NCBI GenBank assembly: GCA_026003835.1
Contig: BPHZ01000001.1
Coordinates: 70,001 to 134,000, forward strand
Direction: 5' to 3'
Length of the DNA: 64,000 bases
Origin: Herpetosiphonaceae bacterium
GTDB taxonomy: Bacteria; Chloroflexota; Chloroflexia; Chloroflexales; Herpetosiphonaceae
Program-made: the position numbers and the translations under genes
The notes under the pieces: generated by a model
Database searches by the model: none
Told to the model about the DNA's origin: nothing
Seen by the model: the letters and a program-made list of their open reading frames with translations, nothing else
Shown here: one piece after another, positions 16,577 through 26,110 of the stretch
Position numbering within the stretch: the stretch's first letter is position 1
Layout: each line of letters starts with the position of its first letter

Positions 16577-19500
16577 ATGGAACGACTATTTGGTATTCCG
16601 ACCGCGGGCCTGATGCCTGCCCTGCTGCTGATAGTCGGCACCTTGCTTCTACTGCTGGCGCTTCTATCGCTGAAGAATCGTATTATCCTCAAGCTTAGCG
16701 TGCGTGACCTGCCGCGCCGCCCAGCCCAAACGGCGCTCATGATCGCCGGTCTGACCTTCAGCACGACGATCATTACCGCTGCGTTGGTAACAGGCGATAC
16801 GCTGACCTTCTCGAATCGGTCCCAGGCGATCCGTGGCCTAGGACAGATTGATCATATCATTACAAGCCCTTCGACCAGCGCTACGCAACCTGGGCTGATC
16901 GCCGAGACGCGCCTGGAGCAGCTTCGCGCTCATCTCGCCGCCGACGAGCAGATCGATGCTGTTGTTCCTGCTATCATCCGTGGGGTCTCGCTCCACCATC
17001 GCGAGAGTGGGCAGGGCGAACCGGCTGCCAGCGTATTCGCTCCTGGGCCGGACTACGACTCGGCGCTCGGGGATGTGATTGCCCTTGACGGCGCGCAGGC
17101 TGCCCTATCCCAACTGGCTCCCGGTGAGGTGTATCTCAACGAGAAGGGTGCGGAGCTCCTTGACATTCAAGCCGGTGATACCATCGAAGCCTTTTTCGAT
17201 GATCAACCGGTTTTCCTGAACGTTAAGGCGATCGTTGGCAACCATGGGCTGCTGAATGGCGAGCGCTCGGCGGTGGTGATCATGCCGCTAGCCGAGGCCC
17301 AACGTCTGTTGGGTCTTGAGGGGCAGATGACGACAATCCTTGTCTCCGGAGCCGGTGATGCACCTGCCGGGCATGAGACGAGTGAGGCTGTTGCCGAGCG
17401 GCTACGCGTACTCGTCGCCGATCGTGCTGTCGCCGAGCAGATTACTGCAGCGCTGCGGGCTTCCGAGGTGCGGGCGGTGATTGATGAGCAGGCGGCCGCT
17501 ATTCCCGACCAGCAGAGGCGTCTGCGTGAACAGGCCGAGGCCTTGCTGTATGAGCTTGATCAGGCTGGTATAAGCGATAGGCTGATAGCATTGCTTGCCG
17601 ACGATGGCCTGAGCGCGTGGATTCTCAGCCGTGAGCTGCCCCAGGCGACAATCGATACGCTCAGCGAGCAGTTTGGAGCCCTCAGCGAGTTGAATATCTC
17701 CGATATCAAGGCGCGCGCAATTGCGGAGGCCGAGCAATCGGGCAGCGTCTATAGCCAGTTGTTCCTGGTCTTCGGTACATTCTCTATCTTCGCCGGCATG
17801 TTACTGATCTTCCAGCTCTTTGTGATGCTTGCCGCCGAGCGCAAGAGCGAGTTGGGCATTGCTCGCGCCATAGGTGTACAGCGCCGTCACCTGATCCAGT
17901 TGTTTGTGACCTCAGGTGTGATCTACGATCTTCTGGCAGGGGTGTTTGGCGTGATGCTTGGACTGGCAATTGCGTATGGAATGGTTGCTGTGATCGGCGA
18001 TCTGCTCGGCACCCTAAGCATGAGCGAAGCTTCCGCCCTGAGCTTCCATGCCAGCTCACGTTCCCTGCTAATCGGTTATGCTCTAGGTGTGTTAGTGACG
18101 TTTCTGGTGGTGGCCCTTGCGGCCTGGCGCATCAGCCGGCTCAATATCATCGTCGCAATCCGTAATCTACCCGAGCATATGCATTCCAGACAGCGCGGCC
18201 TGCTGCGCCGCGTCTGGGCGATGATTCGTGGCCCGCTGCTGGCGCTTCTAGGCATTGGGATGATGAGCAGTGCCCACGCCTCGGGCCAGCTCTCGCCGGC
18301 GATCATTGGTGTGGCCCTGTGTATCATCGGCGGCGGGCTGCTGCTTGGCTGGCTGCTTGATTTCACAGCGCTGCGTCCCTCGCTGCGTGATCGCATTGTC
18401 TTTACACTGATCGGCCTGTGTCTGCTGATCTTCTATGCGGCGCCGTTTGGCACCTGGGATGCATTGCTTGGCCTTGAAGGGCTGGAAAGCAGCGCCGATG
18501 TCTTTATTCTTTCTGGAGTGATGATCGTCGCCGGCGCGATCTGGATTGTTATCTACAACGGCGATCTGCTGTTGCGGCTGTTCAACACCCTGTTCAGCCG
18601 CATCGGCTCACTGACCCCTGTGTTGAAGACCGCGACCGCATATCCGTTGAGCGCCCGTTTTCGCACCGGGATGACCCTGGCAATGTTCTCGATCGTGATC
18701 TTTACGGTCATCGTGATGACGATTGTCACCCAGGCTGATGAGCAGGTTCTAGGACAGCGCGGCGCTGATGTGATCACCGGCGGCTACGATGTGCAGGCTA
18801 TGGTGATGAGCGGCGCGCCATTGCCCGATCTCGGCGCAAGGATCGCCGGCGGCTCGCAGCGTGATTCGATCGCAGGCATTGGCGCGGTTGCCGTCCTCCC
18901 AATTGAGATCCGCCAGGTCGGCGCTACGAGTCAGAAGTGGTTCGACTATCGCATCAATGGCTACGACGCCGCCTATATCGAACAGGTACGCCAGCATTAT
19001 GGTTTCAAACTACGCGCGCCCGGCTTCGAGACCGACGAGCAAATCTGGCAAGCATTACGCGAACGCGATGATGTGATGGTGGTTGGGCGTGCTGATATCC
19101 CCTCCAGGCAGTCAGTTCGCCTCGATCAACGGGCGTTTATGCTCGAATCCTTTTTCTGGGAGGATGAGCAGATGCCGGAGGTCGAGGTTGAGGTACGCCT
19201 ACCCCAGACTGATGAGGTGCGCCGGCTCAAAGTCATCGGTGTGCTTAATAGCAGTTGGATCGGCAATTTCATGGGTGGTGTGCATGCCAGTCATCAGGTG
19301 ATCGAGCAGGTCGCCGCTGGTCCTATTCCCGCCTCGCTCTTCTTTATCAAGGCTCGTGAGGGCGTTGATGCGCTAACCCTGGCGCGAGGGCTCGAAAAGG
19401 AGTTTCTGGCGGAGGGTCTCGAAACGACTGCGATGCGCCAGCTTATTCAGGAATCGCTGGCGAGCAGCAAATCGTTCAATCAGTTGCTGCGCGGCTTCAT

Positions 19501-19873
19501 CGCGCTTGGTTTATTCATCGGTATCGCTTCTCTTGGCGTCATCAGCAGCCGCTCAGTGGTCGAGCGCCGCCAGCAGATCGGCATGTTACGCGCGATTGGC
19601 TATCAGCGAGGCATGGTCTGGCTTACTTTCCTGCTGGAGGCAGCCTTTGTTGCAGCGCTGGGCATTGTGATCGGCACATTGCTTGGCCTCAACACCGGTT
19701 GGAATATCATCAATCAATTTGCCAAAGAGCAGCCCGGTATGACCTTCGATCCGCCACTGGCTGAGATCTTGATCATCGATGCGCTGGCGCTGGTCTTTGC
19801 CCTGCTGGCAACGATTCTCCCGGCGCGGCGCGCAACACGAATCTATCCGGCTGAGGCGCTGCGCTATGAGTAG
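16577..19873 (+). CDS. FtsX-family ABC permease, double-size
   Basis: 1098 residues. An N-terminal membrane helix (about 12-34) precedes the segment LSVRDLPRRPAQTALMIAGL, typical of the first FtsX/MacB unit. A long extracytoplasmic region (about 85-390) follows, then helices near 395-425, 450-480 and 500-520 with ARAIGVQRRHLIQLF. A hydrophobic middle (about 560-660) leads to a second extracytoplasmic region and a final FtsX domain with MLRAIGYQRGMVWLTFLLEA and terminal helices. The whole looks like two fused MacB-like halves. It pairs with the ATPase upstream as an exporter or efflux pump, consistent with product export. Confidence 0.85.
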   Translation: MERLFGIPTAGLMPALLLIVGTLLLLLALLSLKNRIILKLSVRDLPRRPAQTALMIAGLTFSTTIITAALVTGDTLTFSNRSQAIRGLGQIDHIITSPSTSATQPGLIAETRLEQLRAHLAADEQIDAVVPAIIRGVSLHHRESGQGEPAASVFAPGPDYDSALGDVIALDGAQAALSQLAPGEVYLNEKGAELLDIQAGDTIEAFFDDQPVFLNVKAIVGNHGLLNGERSAVVIMPLAEAQRLLGLEGQMTTILVSGAGDAPAGHETSEAVAERLRVLVADRAVAEQITAALRASEVRAVIDEQAAAIPDQQRRLREQAEALLYELDQAGISDRLIALLADDGLSAWILSRELPQATIDTLSEQFGALSELNISDIKARAIAEAEQSGSVYSQLFLVFGTFSIFAGMLLIFQLFVMLAAERKSELGIARAIGVQRRHLIQLFVTSGVIYDLLAGVFGVMLGLAIAYGMVAVIGDLLGTLSMSEASALSFHASSRSLLIGYALGVLVTFLVVALAAWRISRLNIIVAIRNLPEHMHSRQRGLLRRVWAMIRGPLLALLGIGMMSSAHASGQLSPAIIGVALCIIGGGLLLGWLLDFTALRPSLRDRIVFTLIGLCLLIFYAAPFGTWDALLGLEGLESSADVFILSGVMIVAGAIWIVIYNGDLLLRLFNTLFSRIGSLTPVLKTATAYPLSARFRTGMTLAMFSIVIFTVIVMTIVTQADEQVLGQRGADVITGGYDVQAMVMSGAPLPDLGARIAGGSQRDSIAGIGAVAVLPIEIRQVGATSQKWFDYRINGYDAAYIEQVRQHYGFKLRAPGFETDEQIWQALRERDDVMVVGRADIPSRQSVRLDQRAFMLESFFWEDEQMPEVEVEVRLPQTDEVRRLKVIGVLNSSWIGNFMGGVHASHQVIEQVAAGPIPASLFFIKAREGVDALTLARGLEKEFLAEGLETTAMRQLIQESLASSKSFNQLLRGFIALGLFIGIASLGVISSRSVVERRQQIGMLRAIGYQRGMVWLTFLLEAAFVAALGIVIGTLLGLNTGWNIINQFAKEQPGMTFDPPLAEILIIDALALVFALLATILPARRATRIYPAEALRYE

Positions 19874-19918
19874 CGCCGGTATGGAGGCGCGGTTAGCCTG
19901 CTCTAGCCTGCCTGATGG

Positions 19919-20686
19919 ATGAACACTATGCAGCTCAACAATCCCTGGTTTACCTTCGTGCGCCCGAACCCAGATGCAAAGGTGCGCCTGTTCTGTTTTC
20001 ACTACGCCGGCGGTCGCTCGATCGTCTTTCGCCGCTGGCAGAGTATGCTGCCAGACGCGATCCAGGTCTTCCCGGTTGAGCTGCCGGGACGCGGTGGCCG
20101 CCTGCGCGAGAATCCCTTTCGGAGCCTCGGCCCGCTGATTGAGGTGCTGCAAAACGTGCTTGTGCCTCACCTGGATCGACCCTTCGCGTTTTTCGGCCAT
20201 AGTATGGGTGGCTTGATTAGCTTTGAGCTTGCCCGGGCGCTGCGCCGCGCCGGTTATTTGCTCCCGGTCCACCTCTTTATATCAGCTCACCGCGCGCCGC
20301 ATCTACCTAATCCGGACAGTTCGACATACGATCTGCCAGACGAAAAACTGATCGAAAAGATTCGCTCCATCGAGGGCACGCCGCCGGAGGTGCTGGCCCA
20401 TCCGGAGCTTCTCGAGCTGATTCTTCCTATCCTTCGGGCCGACTTCGAGATCTGTGATACCTATGCCTACACGGCCGCGCAGCCGCTCGATTGCCCAATC
20501 ACGGTGTTCGGCGGTACCGATGATCGGGTCGTTTCTCCGGATCTGCTGCCAGGGTGGGCTGAACACACTACTCGCTTGTTTGAGCTGCGCACCTTCCCTG
20601 GCAATCACTTCTTTATTCAGGAGGCCGAACGCCAGGTGCTGGAGATTATTGGTGAGCGCCTGGTGCAAACCCTGCGGGCGGGCTAG
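19919..20686 (+). CDS. Type II thioesterase (GrsT/SrfAD family)
   Basis: 255 residues of alpha/beta hydrolase. The oxyanion region is FCFHYAGG, the nucleophile is S95 in FFGHSMGG, the acid Asp is in GGTDDRVV, and the His is in PGNHFFI. Such external thioesterases edit NRPS lines by removing wrong or stalled acyl groups from carrier domains. The gene stands inside the NRPS operon between the first and second exporters, which fits. No clear ribosome site precedes the ATG at 19919. A second ATG at 19928 is equally possible. Confidence 0.92.
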   Translation: MNTMQLNNPWFTFVRPNPDAKVRLFCFHYAGGRSIVFRRWQSMLPDAIQVFPVELPGRGGRLRENPFRSLGPLIEVLQNVLVPHLDRPFAFFGHSMGGLISFELARALRRAGYLLPVHLFISAHRAPHLPNPDSSTYDLPDEKLIEKIRSIEGTPPEVLAHPELLELILPILRADFEICDTYAYTAAQPLDCPITVFGGTDDRVVSPDLLPGWAEHTTRLFELRTFPGNHFFIQEAERQVLEIIGERLVQTLRAG

Positions 20687-20777
20687 TGGTCAGCTACACC
20701 GACAGTGTTGGGGTGGTTTGGAGGGGGGTAGCCCTTCCACTCCCTCTTTTCTCGTCATCGTTACAGTGGTCTACCAG
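20682..20777. repeat. Intergenic palindromic repeat, copy A
   Basis: Begins with GCTAGTGGTC, whose TAG is the stop codon of the thioesterase, and ends with CAGTGGTCTACCAG. Inside is GGGGTGGTTTGGAGGGGGG, then TAGCCCTTCCACTCCC and CATCGTTACAGTGG. It aligns closely with the copies at 36348 and 61846. Confidence 0.75.
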
Positions 20778-20844
20778 GTGCTGAGAGATAGAGCTTGTCT
20801 CTATCGCCGTCGATAAGCTGCTGACCGTATAAGGAGATACGTTC

Positions 20845-21801
20845 ATGGCGATTATCGAGGCCTATGGCCTGAAAAAACAATTCAAATCAGGCAAGAAAGT
20901 CGTTGAGGCGTTGTGTGGCGTGGATCTCCTTGTGTCGCAGGGTCAGGTGTTTGGTTTGCTGGGGCCGAACGGCGCCGGCAAGACGACTCTGCTGCGGATC
21001 CTGACAACTCTACTGCCTCCCGATGCCGGCGATGCAACAGTCGTTGGACATAGCGTGACCTCTTCGCCTGAGGCGGTGCGGAAAGCCATTGGCTATGTGA
21101 GCCAGCAGGGCGGTGCGGAGAACGCTGCTACCGGCCGTGAGAACTTGATGCTGCAAGCGCAGCTCTATGGCATGAACCGTGCCGAGGCGCGCGCGCGCGT
21201 CGACGAGCTACTGGCCGCCTTTGAGCTGGAAGCCGTTGCCGATCGCGTGGTTCAGACTTACTCAGGTGGGCAACGGCGCCGTCTCGATCTGGCGATGGGT
21301 ATGGTTCATCGTCCCGCGCTGCTGTTCCTCGACGAGCCGACTGTCGGCCTTGACCCCCAAAGCCGCGCCCATGTCTGGGATGAGGTGCGGCGTTTGCACC
21401 AGCAGGGCACCTCAGTCGTGATTACCACGCACTATCTCGATGAGGCTGATGCGCTGTGCCAGCGCATTGCTATCATCGACTACGGTCGGATTGTCGCCGA
21501 GGATACTCCTGATGCCCTTAAACGGAAGATTGCTGGTGATGTCGTGCGCCTTATCCTCGACAAGGAGCATGTGATTGATGCGCAGGAGTTGCTCAGAAGC
21601 CAGTCGTTTATTCGCGAGATCAATCAGGAACACGAAACACTACGATTATTGGTGGACCAGGGTGAGCAGGCTCTGCCAATGATCTTGCGTATGATTCACG
21701 ATCGAGGCCTGGTCATCCGCACGGTTACACTCGATCGCCCGTCGCTCGACGATGTATTCCTTCGACAGACAGGACGCTCCCTCCGTCATGATCTCAATTA
21801 G
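20845..21801 (+). CDS. ABC transporter ATPase, DrrA family
   Basis: 318 residues behind a TAAGGAG ribosome site. Walker A is GPNGAGKTT, the signature is YSGGQRRRLDLAMGM, Walker B is LLFLDEPTVGLDP, and the switch His is in VITTHYLDEAD. A DrrA-type C-terminal extension follows the core. DrrA-like ATPases energise antibiotic efflux with a DrrB partner, which is the next gene. The likely role is self-resistance or export of the peptide. Confidence 0.93.
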   Translation: MAIIEAYGLKKQFKSGKKVVEALCGVDLLVSQGQVFGLLGPNGAGKTTLLRILTTLLPPDAGDATVVGHSVTSSPEAVRKAIGYVSQQGGAENAATGRENLMLQAQLYGMNRAEARARVDELLAAFELEAVADRVVQTYSGGQRRRLDLAMGMVHRPALLFLDEPTVGLDPQSRAHVWDEVRRLHQQGTSVVITTHYLDEADALCQRIAIIDYGRIVAEDTPDALKRKIAGDVVRLILDKEHVIDAQELLRSQSFIREINQEHETLRLLVDQGEQALPMILRMIHDRGLVIRTVTLDRPSLDDVFLRQTGRSLRHDLN

Positions 21802-21840
21802 TGATCGCTCGCTCCATAGCGAATCTCCAGGAAGCCAACT

Positions 21841-22602
21841 ATGAAACTACTTCGTGAGATCTGGATCATATTCATCCATAGCCTGCGAGTGGCGCTGCGT
21901 AATCCGATGACCATCATTGTTGGCCTGCTCCAGCCGGTCACCTGGCTGCTGCTATTCGCGCCGCTGCTCAAGAATCTGCCGGCAACCGCTGCATTTTCGC
22001 CTGAAGAGGCGATTAATATCTTCACGCCTGGTATGCTGGTTATGCTTGCGCCCATTACCTCCCTCTTCTCTGGAATCGGGCTGGTTGTAGAGCTGCGTAA
22101 CGGTGTTCTGGATCGCCTGCGTGTTACGCCAGTCAGCCGACTGGCGGTGGTGCTTGGCAAAGCGCTGCGGGATCTTGTGGTATTACTGTTGCAAGGGGTA
22201 CTGCTCGTAGCGGTAGCGTGGACAATGGGGCTGCGGATTCATCTTGCCGGCATACTTGTCGGCCTGGGTCTGATGATGATCGTCGGTCTACTGATGATCT
22301 CGTGCTCTTACGCCTTTGCGCTGATCCTGCGCAACGAGAATGCGGTCGCGTCGATCGCTAACGTACTGCTTCTACCGCTGTTGCTGCTCTCCGGCCTCAT
22401 TCTTCCCCTTGAGCTTGCTCCACGCTGGATGCAGATAGCCGCAGATTTCAACCCATTGGCCTACACAGTTGAGGCTATGCGCGCACTGTTTACTGGTCGA
22501 TTTGATGATACCGTCATCCTGAATGGCTTTCTCCTTACAACGGCGCTGGCAGTTTTCAGCCTCTTCTGGGCGACCCGCTCGTTCCGCCGTGCGCTGGCCT
22601 AG
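21841..22602 (+). CDS. ABC-2 type permease, DrrB-like
   Basis: 253 residues with about six hydrophobic segments. The N-terminal RVALRNPMTIIVGLLQPVTW is characteristic of DrrB/ABC-2 permeases, followed by GIGLVVELRNGVLDRLRVTP and the motif-rich LLLSGLILPLELAP. It forms the membrane half of the transporter with the ATPase 39 bp upstream. Confidence 0.9.
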   Translation: MKLLREIWIIFIHSLRVALRNPMTIIVGLLQPVTWLLLFAPLLKNLPATAAFSPEEAINIFTPGMLVMLAPITSLFSGIGLVVELRNGVLDRLRVTPVSRLAVVLGKALRDLVVLLLQGVLLVAVAWTMGLRIHLAGILVGLGLMMIVGLLMISCSYAFALILRNENAVASIANVLLLPLLLLSGLILPLELAPRWMQIAADFNPLAYTVEAMRALFTGRFDDTVILNGFLLTTALAVFSLFWATRSFRRALA

Positions 22603-22671
22603 CCCGGTTTTAGCGCGGCATGCTGCCCGGCCATGGGCCGCTGCCACGCTTCGACGAAGGGAGATCGATCT

Positions 22672-23622
22672 ATGCCTGCTATTTCGGCCCGCGGGCTGAC
22701 ACGTGCCTTTGGGGAGCGGGTCGCCGTCGATAACCTCACATTCGATATTGCTCACGGCGAAGTTTTTGGCTTTCTTGGCCCTAACGGTGCCGGTAAGACT
22801 ACAACGGTCCGTATGCTGACGGGACTCATCGCTCCGACCTCCGGCGCCTGCACGGTTGCCGGCTACGAATTGGGGTTCGATAACCAGCGCATCCGCCGCG
22901 CTGTTGGCGTCCTTACAGAGACGCCCGGCCTCTACGATAAGCTTTCTGCTGAACAAAATCTGCTGTTCTACGCTGCCATCTACGAGCTGGATTCGCGCAC
23001 CGCCCGCGAACAGGTCCAGCACTATCTCCGTATGATGGACCTGTGGGATCGCCGCGAGCATTTGGTGGGCACGTTCTCAAAGGGGATGCGTCAAAAGCTG
23101 GCTATCGCTCGCGCCCTGCTCCATAATCCACAGATCGTCTTTCTTGATGAACCTACTGCCGGCCTCGATCCCGAGGCGGCCAATGTGGTGCGCGATGTGA
23201 TTCGCTCGCTGCGCGGCGAGGGCCGTACCATTTTCCTGACATCCCATAATCTGCACGAGGTGGATCAGCTCTGTGATCGGGTAGCTATCTTCCGCGAGCG
23301 GTTGCTGCGCCTTGATACACCCGCAAATCTGCGGGCCGGGCTTTTTGACACGCAGCATCTGATCGAGTTTGCCGGCGCTGCTGAGCCGTGGCTTGCCACT
23401 GTGCGCGCCCTCCCCTTTGTCCGGGAGGCGTCTGTCGAGGATCGTGTGTTGGTGATCTCGCTGCAAGAGCCGGCCAGCCAAAAGCCCGCGCTTATCCGGG
23501 CGCTTGTTGAAGCGGGCGCCGAGGTGCAAAATGTTCAGGATCGCCAGTATTCCTTAGAGGAGGTCTACCTCCAGTTGATCCGCGATGGGGCAACCGCCGG
23601 GCTCAAAAAGGAGATGTCATGA
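22672..23622 (+). CDS. ABC transporter ATPase, NatA/CcmA type
   Basis: 316 residues from the ATG at 22672, chosen over an earlier in-frame ATG because GAAGGGAG lies just upstream and the protein then opens MPAISARGLTRAFG. Walker A is GPNGAGKTT, the signature is FSKGMRQKLAIARAL, Walker B is IVFLDEPTAGLDP, and the switch His is in LTSHNLHEVDQLCD. The stop overlaps the next start by four bases (ATGA), so ATPase and permease are coupled. This is the third exporter ATPase of the cluster. Confidence 0.92.
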   Translation: MPAISARGLTRAFGERVAVDNLTFDIAHGEVFGFLGPNGAGKTTTVRMLTGLIAPTSGACTVAGYELGFDNQRIRRAVGVLTETPGLYDKLSAEQNLLFYAAIYELDSRTAREQVQHYLRMMDLWDRREHLVGTFSKGMRQKLAIARALLHNPQIVFLDEPTAGLDPEAANVVRDVIRSLRGEGRTIFLTSHNLHEVDQLCDRVAIFRERLLRLDTPANLRAGLFDTQHLIEFAGAAEPWLATVRALPFVREASVEDRVLVISLQEPASQKPALIRALVEAGAEVQNVQDRQYSLEEVYLQLIRDGATAGLKKEMS

Positions 23623-24392
23623 GGAAAGTTCTGGCTGTCATGCATAAGGAGTGGCTTGAGCTGCGCCGAGAACGCTGGCTGGTTGCTACGACACTGCTCA
23701 TGCCGGTTCTTTTAACCGGGCTGCCGTTCGGCCTGCTCAGCACTGCGAGCGCCAGCACAACCAACCTCGGCCCCATCGCAGATCTCCCGATGTTCCAGGG
23801 CTTTACCCCCGATGAGATTGTGCAAATTGTGTTGCTGCGCCAATTCCTGGTGCTCTTCCTGTTGATGCCGCTGTATATTCCCTCGACAATCGCCGCTCAT
23901 AGCATCGTCGGCGAGAAGGTGAGTCGCACGTTGGAACCGCTGTTGGCCGCACCGCTGCGCACTGGCGAGATTTTACTGGCAAAGAGCCTTATTGCTGCCC
24001 TACCGGCGACGCTGATCACCTGGCTGTGCTACGCGATCTACTCGATTGGCGCGCGCTTTGTGGCGATCAGCGGTAGGGTCTATACAGAGGTCTTCACGCA
24101 GGCCTGGCTGCTGGCGGTGATCCTGTGGGTGCCAGCGCTGGCGATGATCTCAGTTGCGCTGGGTGTGATCATCTCAGCGCGCACCTCTGATCCCAGGACA
24201 GCTCAACAGTTGACAAAGATCGTCGTCGTGCCGCTGCTGCTGATCTTCTTTGCTCAGCTGGCGGGCGTTCTCATTATCGATACCATCGTCGTCGCTGGGA
24301 CCGTCGTGCCGCTGGTGCTGCTAGCCGCCGGCTCTCTGGTTGTTGCCACGCGTCTCTTCGATCGTGAGCGTATCTTAATTCGCTGGAATTAA
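23619..24392 (+). CDS. ABC-2 type permease, NatB-like
   Basis: 257 residues with about six membrane segments. MHKEWLELRRERWLVATTLL is the usual ABC-2 N-terminus, and HSIVGEKVSRTLEPLLAAPL with TGEILLAKSL is the conserved cytoplasmic coupling segment of the NatB/CcmB group. Four-base overlap with the ATPase gene shows the pair works as one transporter. Confidence 0.88.
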   Translation: MRKVLAVMHKEWLELRRERWLVATTLLMPVLLTGLPFGLLSTASASTTNLGPIADLPMFQGFTPDEIVQIVLLRQFLVLFLLMPLYIPSTIAAHSIVGEKVSRTLEPLLAAPLRTGEILLAKSLIAALPATLITWLCYAIYSIGARFVAISGRVYTEVFTQAWLLAVILWVPALAMISVALGVIISARTSDPRTAQQLTKIVVVPLLLIFFAQLAGVLIIDTIVVAGTVVPLVLLAAGSLVVATRLFDRERILIRWN

Positions 24393-24481
24393 GCATGCCG
24401 GAGACTCGATCGGCATCCGACGGGGACGGACATGGTTCAAGGTGCGCCTGTATTAGCCGGCGCTTCAGAGAGGGAGTGTGT

Positions 24482-25996
24482 ATGAGCAAAATGAGCCAGG
24501 CCGGCTCTACGGATCATTCGCTTACTGGTCGTATTGCTTCCGGCCCAAGTGATGTGTTGATCGACGAGGTGCTGCGCCCGCAGTTCGACTATGAGCTCGC
24601 AAATCTGCTGCCCGATTACCTGTTGATTGAACAGGCTCTGCTGGCCGAGTATGTGCGGCTGGAGGTGCTGACCGCCGACGATGCGCGGCGGATTGCCGGG
24701 CTGCTGGCGGCAATAACACCTGAGCTGCTTATGGCAAAGGCTGCCCTATCGATGACTGATATCGCCTTTGCTATCGAGACGATGGTGATGCAACAGCTCC
24801 AGCCTGACGTACCGCGCTGGCACGTCGATCGGAGCCGTAACGATCTCCAGGCATGCGCACAGCTCATGGGCGGCCGTCGTCAGTTGCTTATGGTCGCGGA
24901 CGGTCTACGTGCCCTGATCAAGACAGCGATCGATCTTGCCGGGCGTACCACACACATCCCAATGCCGGGCTATACACACTATCAGGCGGCGCAGGTGATA
25001 ACTCCCGGTTTCTATTTCTCAGCTTTTGCCGGCCAGATGCTGCGCTCGCTTGAGCAACTCTTGGCGATCTACAGGGTGATTAATGAGTGTCCTCTGGGAG
25101 CAGGAGCGCTCTCAGGTCAGGATCTTCCCTGGGATCGCGAACGGCTGGCGCTGTTGCTGGGGTTTGAACGGGCGCAGCCACACGCGCTGCCCAGTGTTGC
25201 CTCCCGTGAGTGGGCGCTGCGGATCTCTGCCGAACTGGCGATCCTGGGGACAACGTTGAGCCGCTTTGTGACGGATCTGCTCTTATGGGGCAGTAGCGGG
25301 TATGGCTTTATTGATCTACCGGATCAACTCGCCGGCATCTCTTCGGCCATGCCGCAGAAGAAGAACTTTCCGGTGTTGGAGCGGATTCGCGGCCGGACAG
25401 CCCACATGAGCGCCTTATTTGTCGATCTTGCAATGGGACAGCGCAGCACGCCGTTTACCAACCTGGTTGAGGTCTCCAAGGAAGCCGGCGCCAATCTGAT
25501 GCTCCAGCTTATGAGCGCGCGGTCCACGCTACGGCTGCTCTCGCTGGTGCTGGAGCATCTGCGGTTCCGCGAAGATCGTCTCCGGGCAGCCTGCGAAGAA
25601 GAGTTTTTTGGTGGTTTTCGCCTAGCAAACACATTAACATTGGAGTATGGACTGCCCTACCGCCGGGCGCAAGTGTTGGCTGGACGCTATATTATGGCTG
25701 CAATGGAGCGCGATCTCAAGCCCATGGATGTCGATCCGTCCCTTCTGGCCGAGATTTGCGCTGCTGAAGGATATGCTGTTGATATGGACAGTTCGACATT
25801 GCAGCATATCTTTGCTGTTGAGACAAACGTTATCGAAAAGCAGTCGGCAGGTTCTACCAGCCCGCCGGCGGTAGAGGAGCTGCTGAAGAGTCAACGAGAG
25901 CAGTTGAGAGCACTAGAGCAGCACTTGCAAGAGCGCTGGAGCCGCCTTCAGGCGGTGCCGGAGGGCATCCGCACCACGCTGGAACTGGCTCAATAA
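24482..25996 (+). CDS. Argininosuccinate lyase-family protein
   Basis: 504 residues from the ATG at 24482, preferred because AGAGGGAG precedes it. The family blocks are intact: DRSRND (116-121), GYTHYQ with His166, and the flexible catalytic loop SSAMPQKKN (287-295). It lacks an arginine-biosynthesis context and closes a 12-gene NRPS operon. Argininosuccinate lyases remove fumarate from an N-linked succinyl group or run the reverse addition. Alongside the SbnA-like enzyme and the ATP-grasp ligase it may release or install a fumarate-derived group on a diamino acid. That assignment is inference. A misplaced argH cannot be excluded, although the loop reads QKKNFP rather than the usual QKKNPD. 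Confidence 0.8.
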   Translation: MSKMSQAGSTDHSLTGRIASGPSDVLIDEVLRPQFDYELANLLPDYLLIEQALLAEYVRLEVLTADDARRIAGLLAAITPELLMAKAALSMTDIAFAIETMVMQQLQPDVPRWHVDRSRNDLQACAQLMGGRRQLLMVADGLRALIKTAIDLAGRTTHIPMPGYTHYQAAQVITPGFYFSAFAGQMLRSLEQLLAIYRVINECPLGAGALSGQDLPWDRERLALLLGFERAQPHALPSVASREWALRISAELAILGTTLSRFVTDLLLWGSSGYGFIDLPDQLAGISSAMPQKKNFPVLERIRGRTAHMSALFVDLAMGQRSTPFTNLVEVSKEAGANLMLQLMSARSTLRLLSLVLEHLRFREDRLRAACEEEFFGGFRLANTLTLEYGLPYRRAQVLAGRYIMAAMERDLKPMDVDPSLLAEICAAEGYAVDMDSSTLQHIFAVETNVIEKQSAGSTSPPAVEELLKSQREQLRALEQHLQERWSRLQAVPEGIRTTLELAQ

Positions 25997-26055
25997 ACCA
26001 CTGATTTCGCCCCTAAAATTCTAGACTGTACAGGCCAGGTGTAGCTTGCGTGGGG

Positions 26056-26061
26056 TATAAT
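26056..26061 (+). promoter_or_regulatory. Candidate -10 box
   Basis: A perfect TATAAT lies 50 bp before the cyclase-family start codon and beyond the end of the NRPS operon. No good -35 sits 17 bases upstream, so the assignment is tentative. Confidence 0.4.
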
Positions 26062-26110
26062 AGCGGGCGCTGGAATTGTTTCGCTTTGTACAATGATAGG
26101 GAGGACCACA

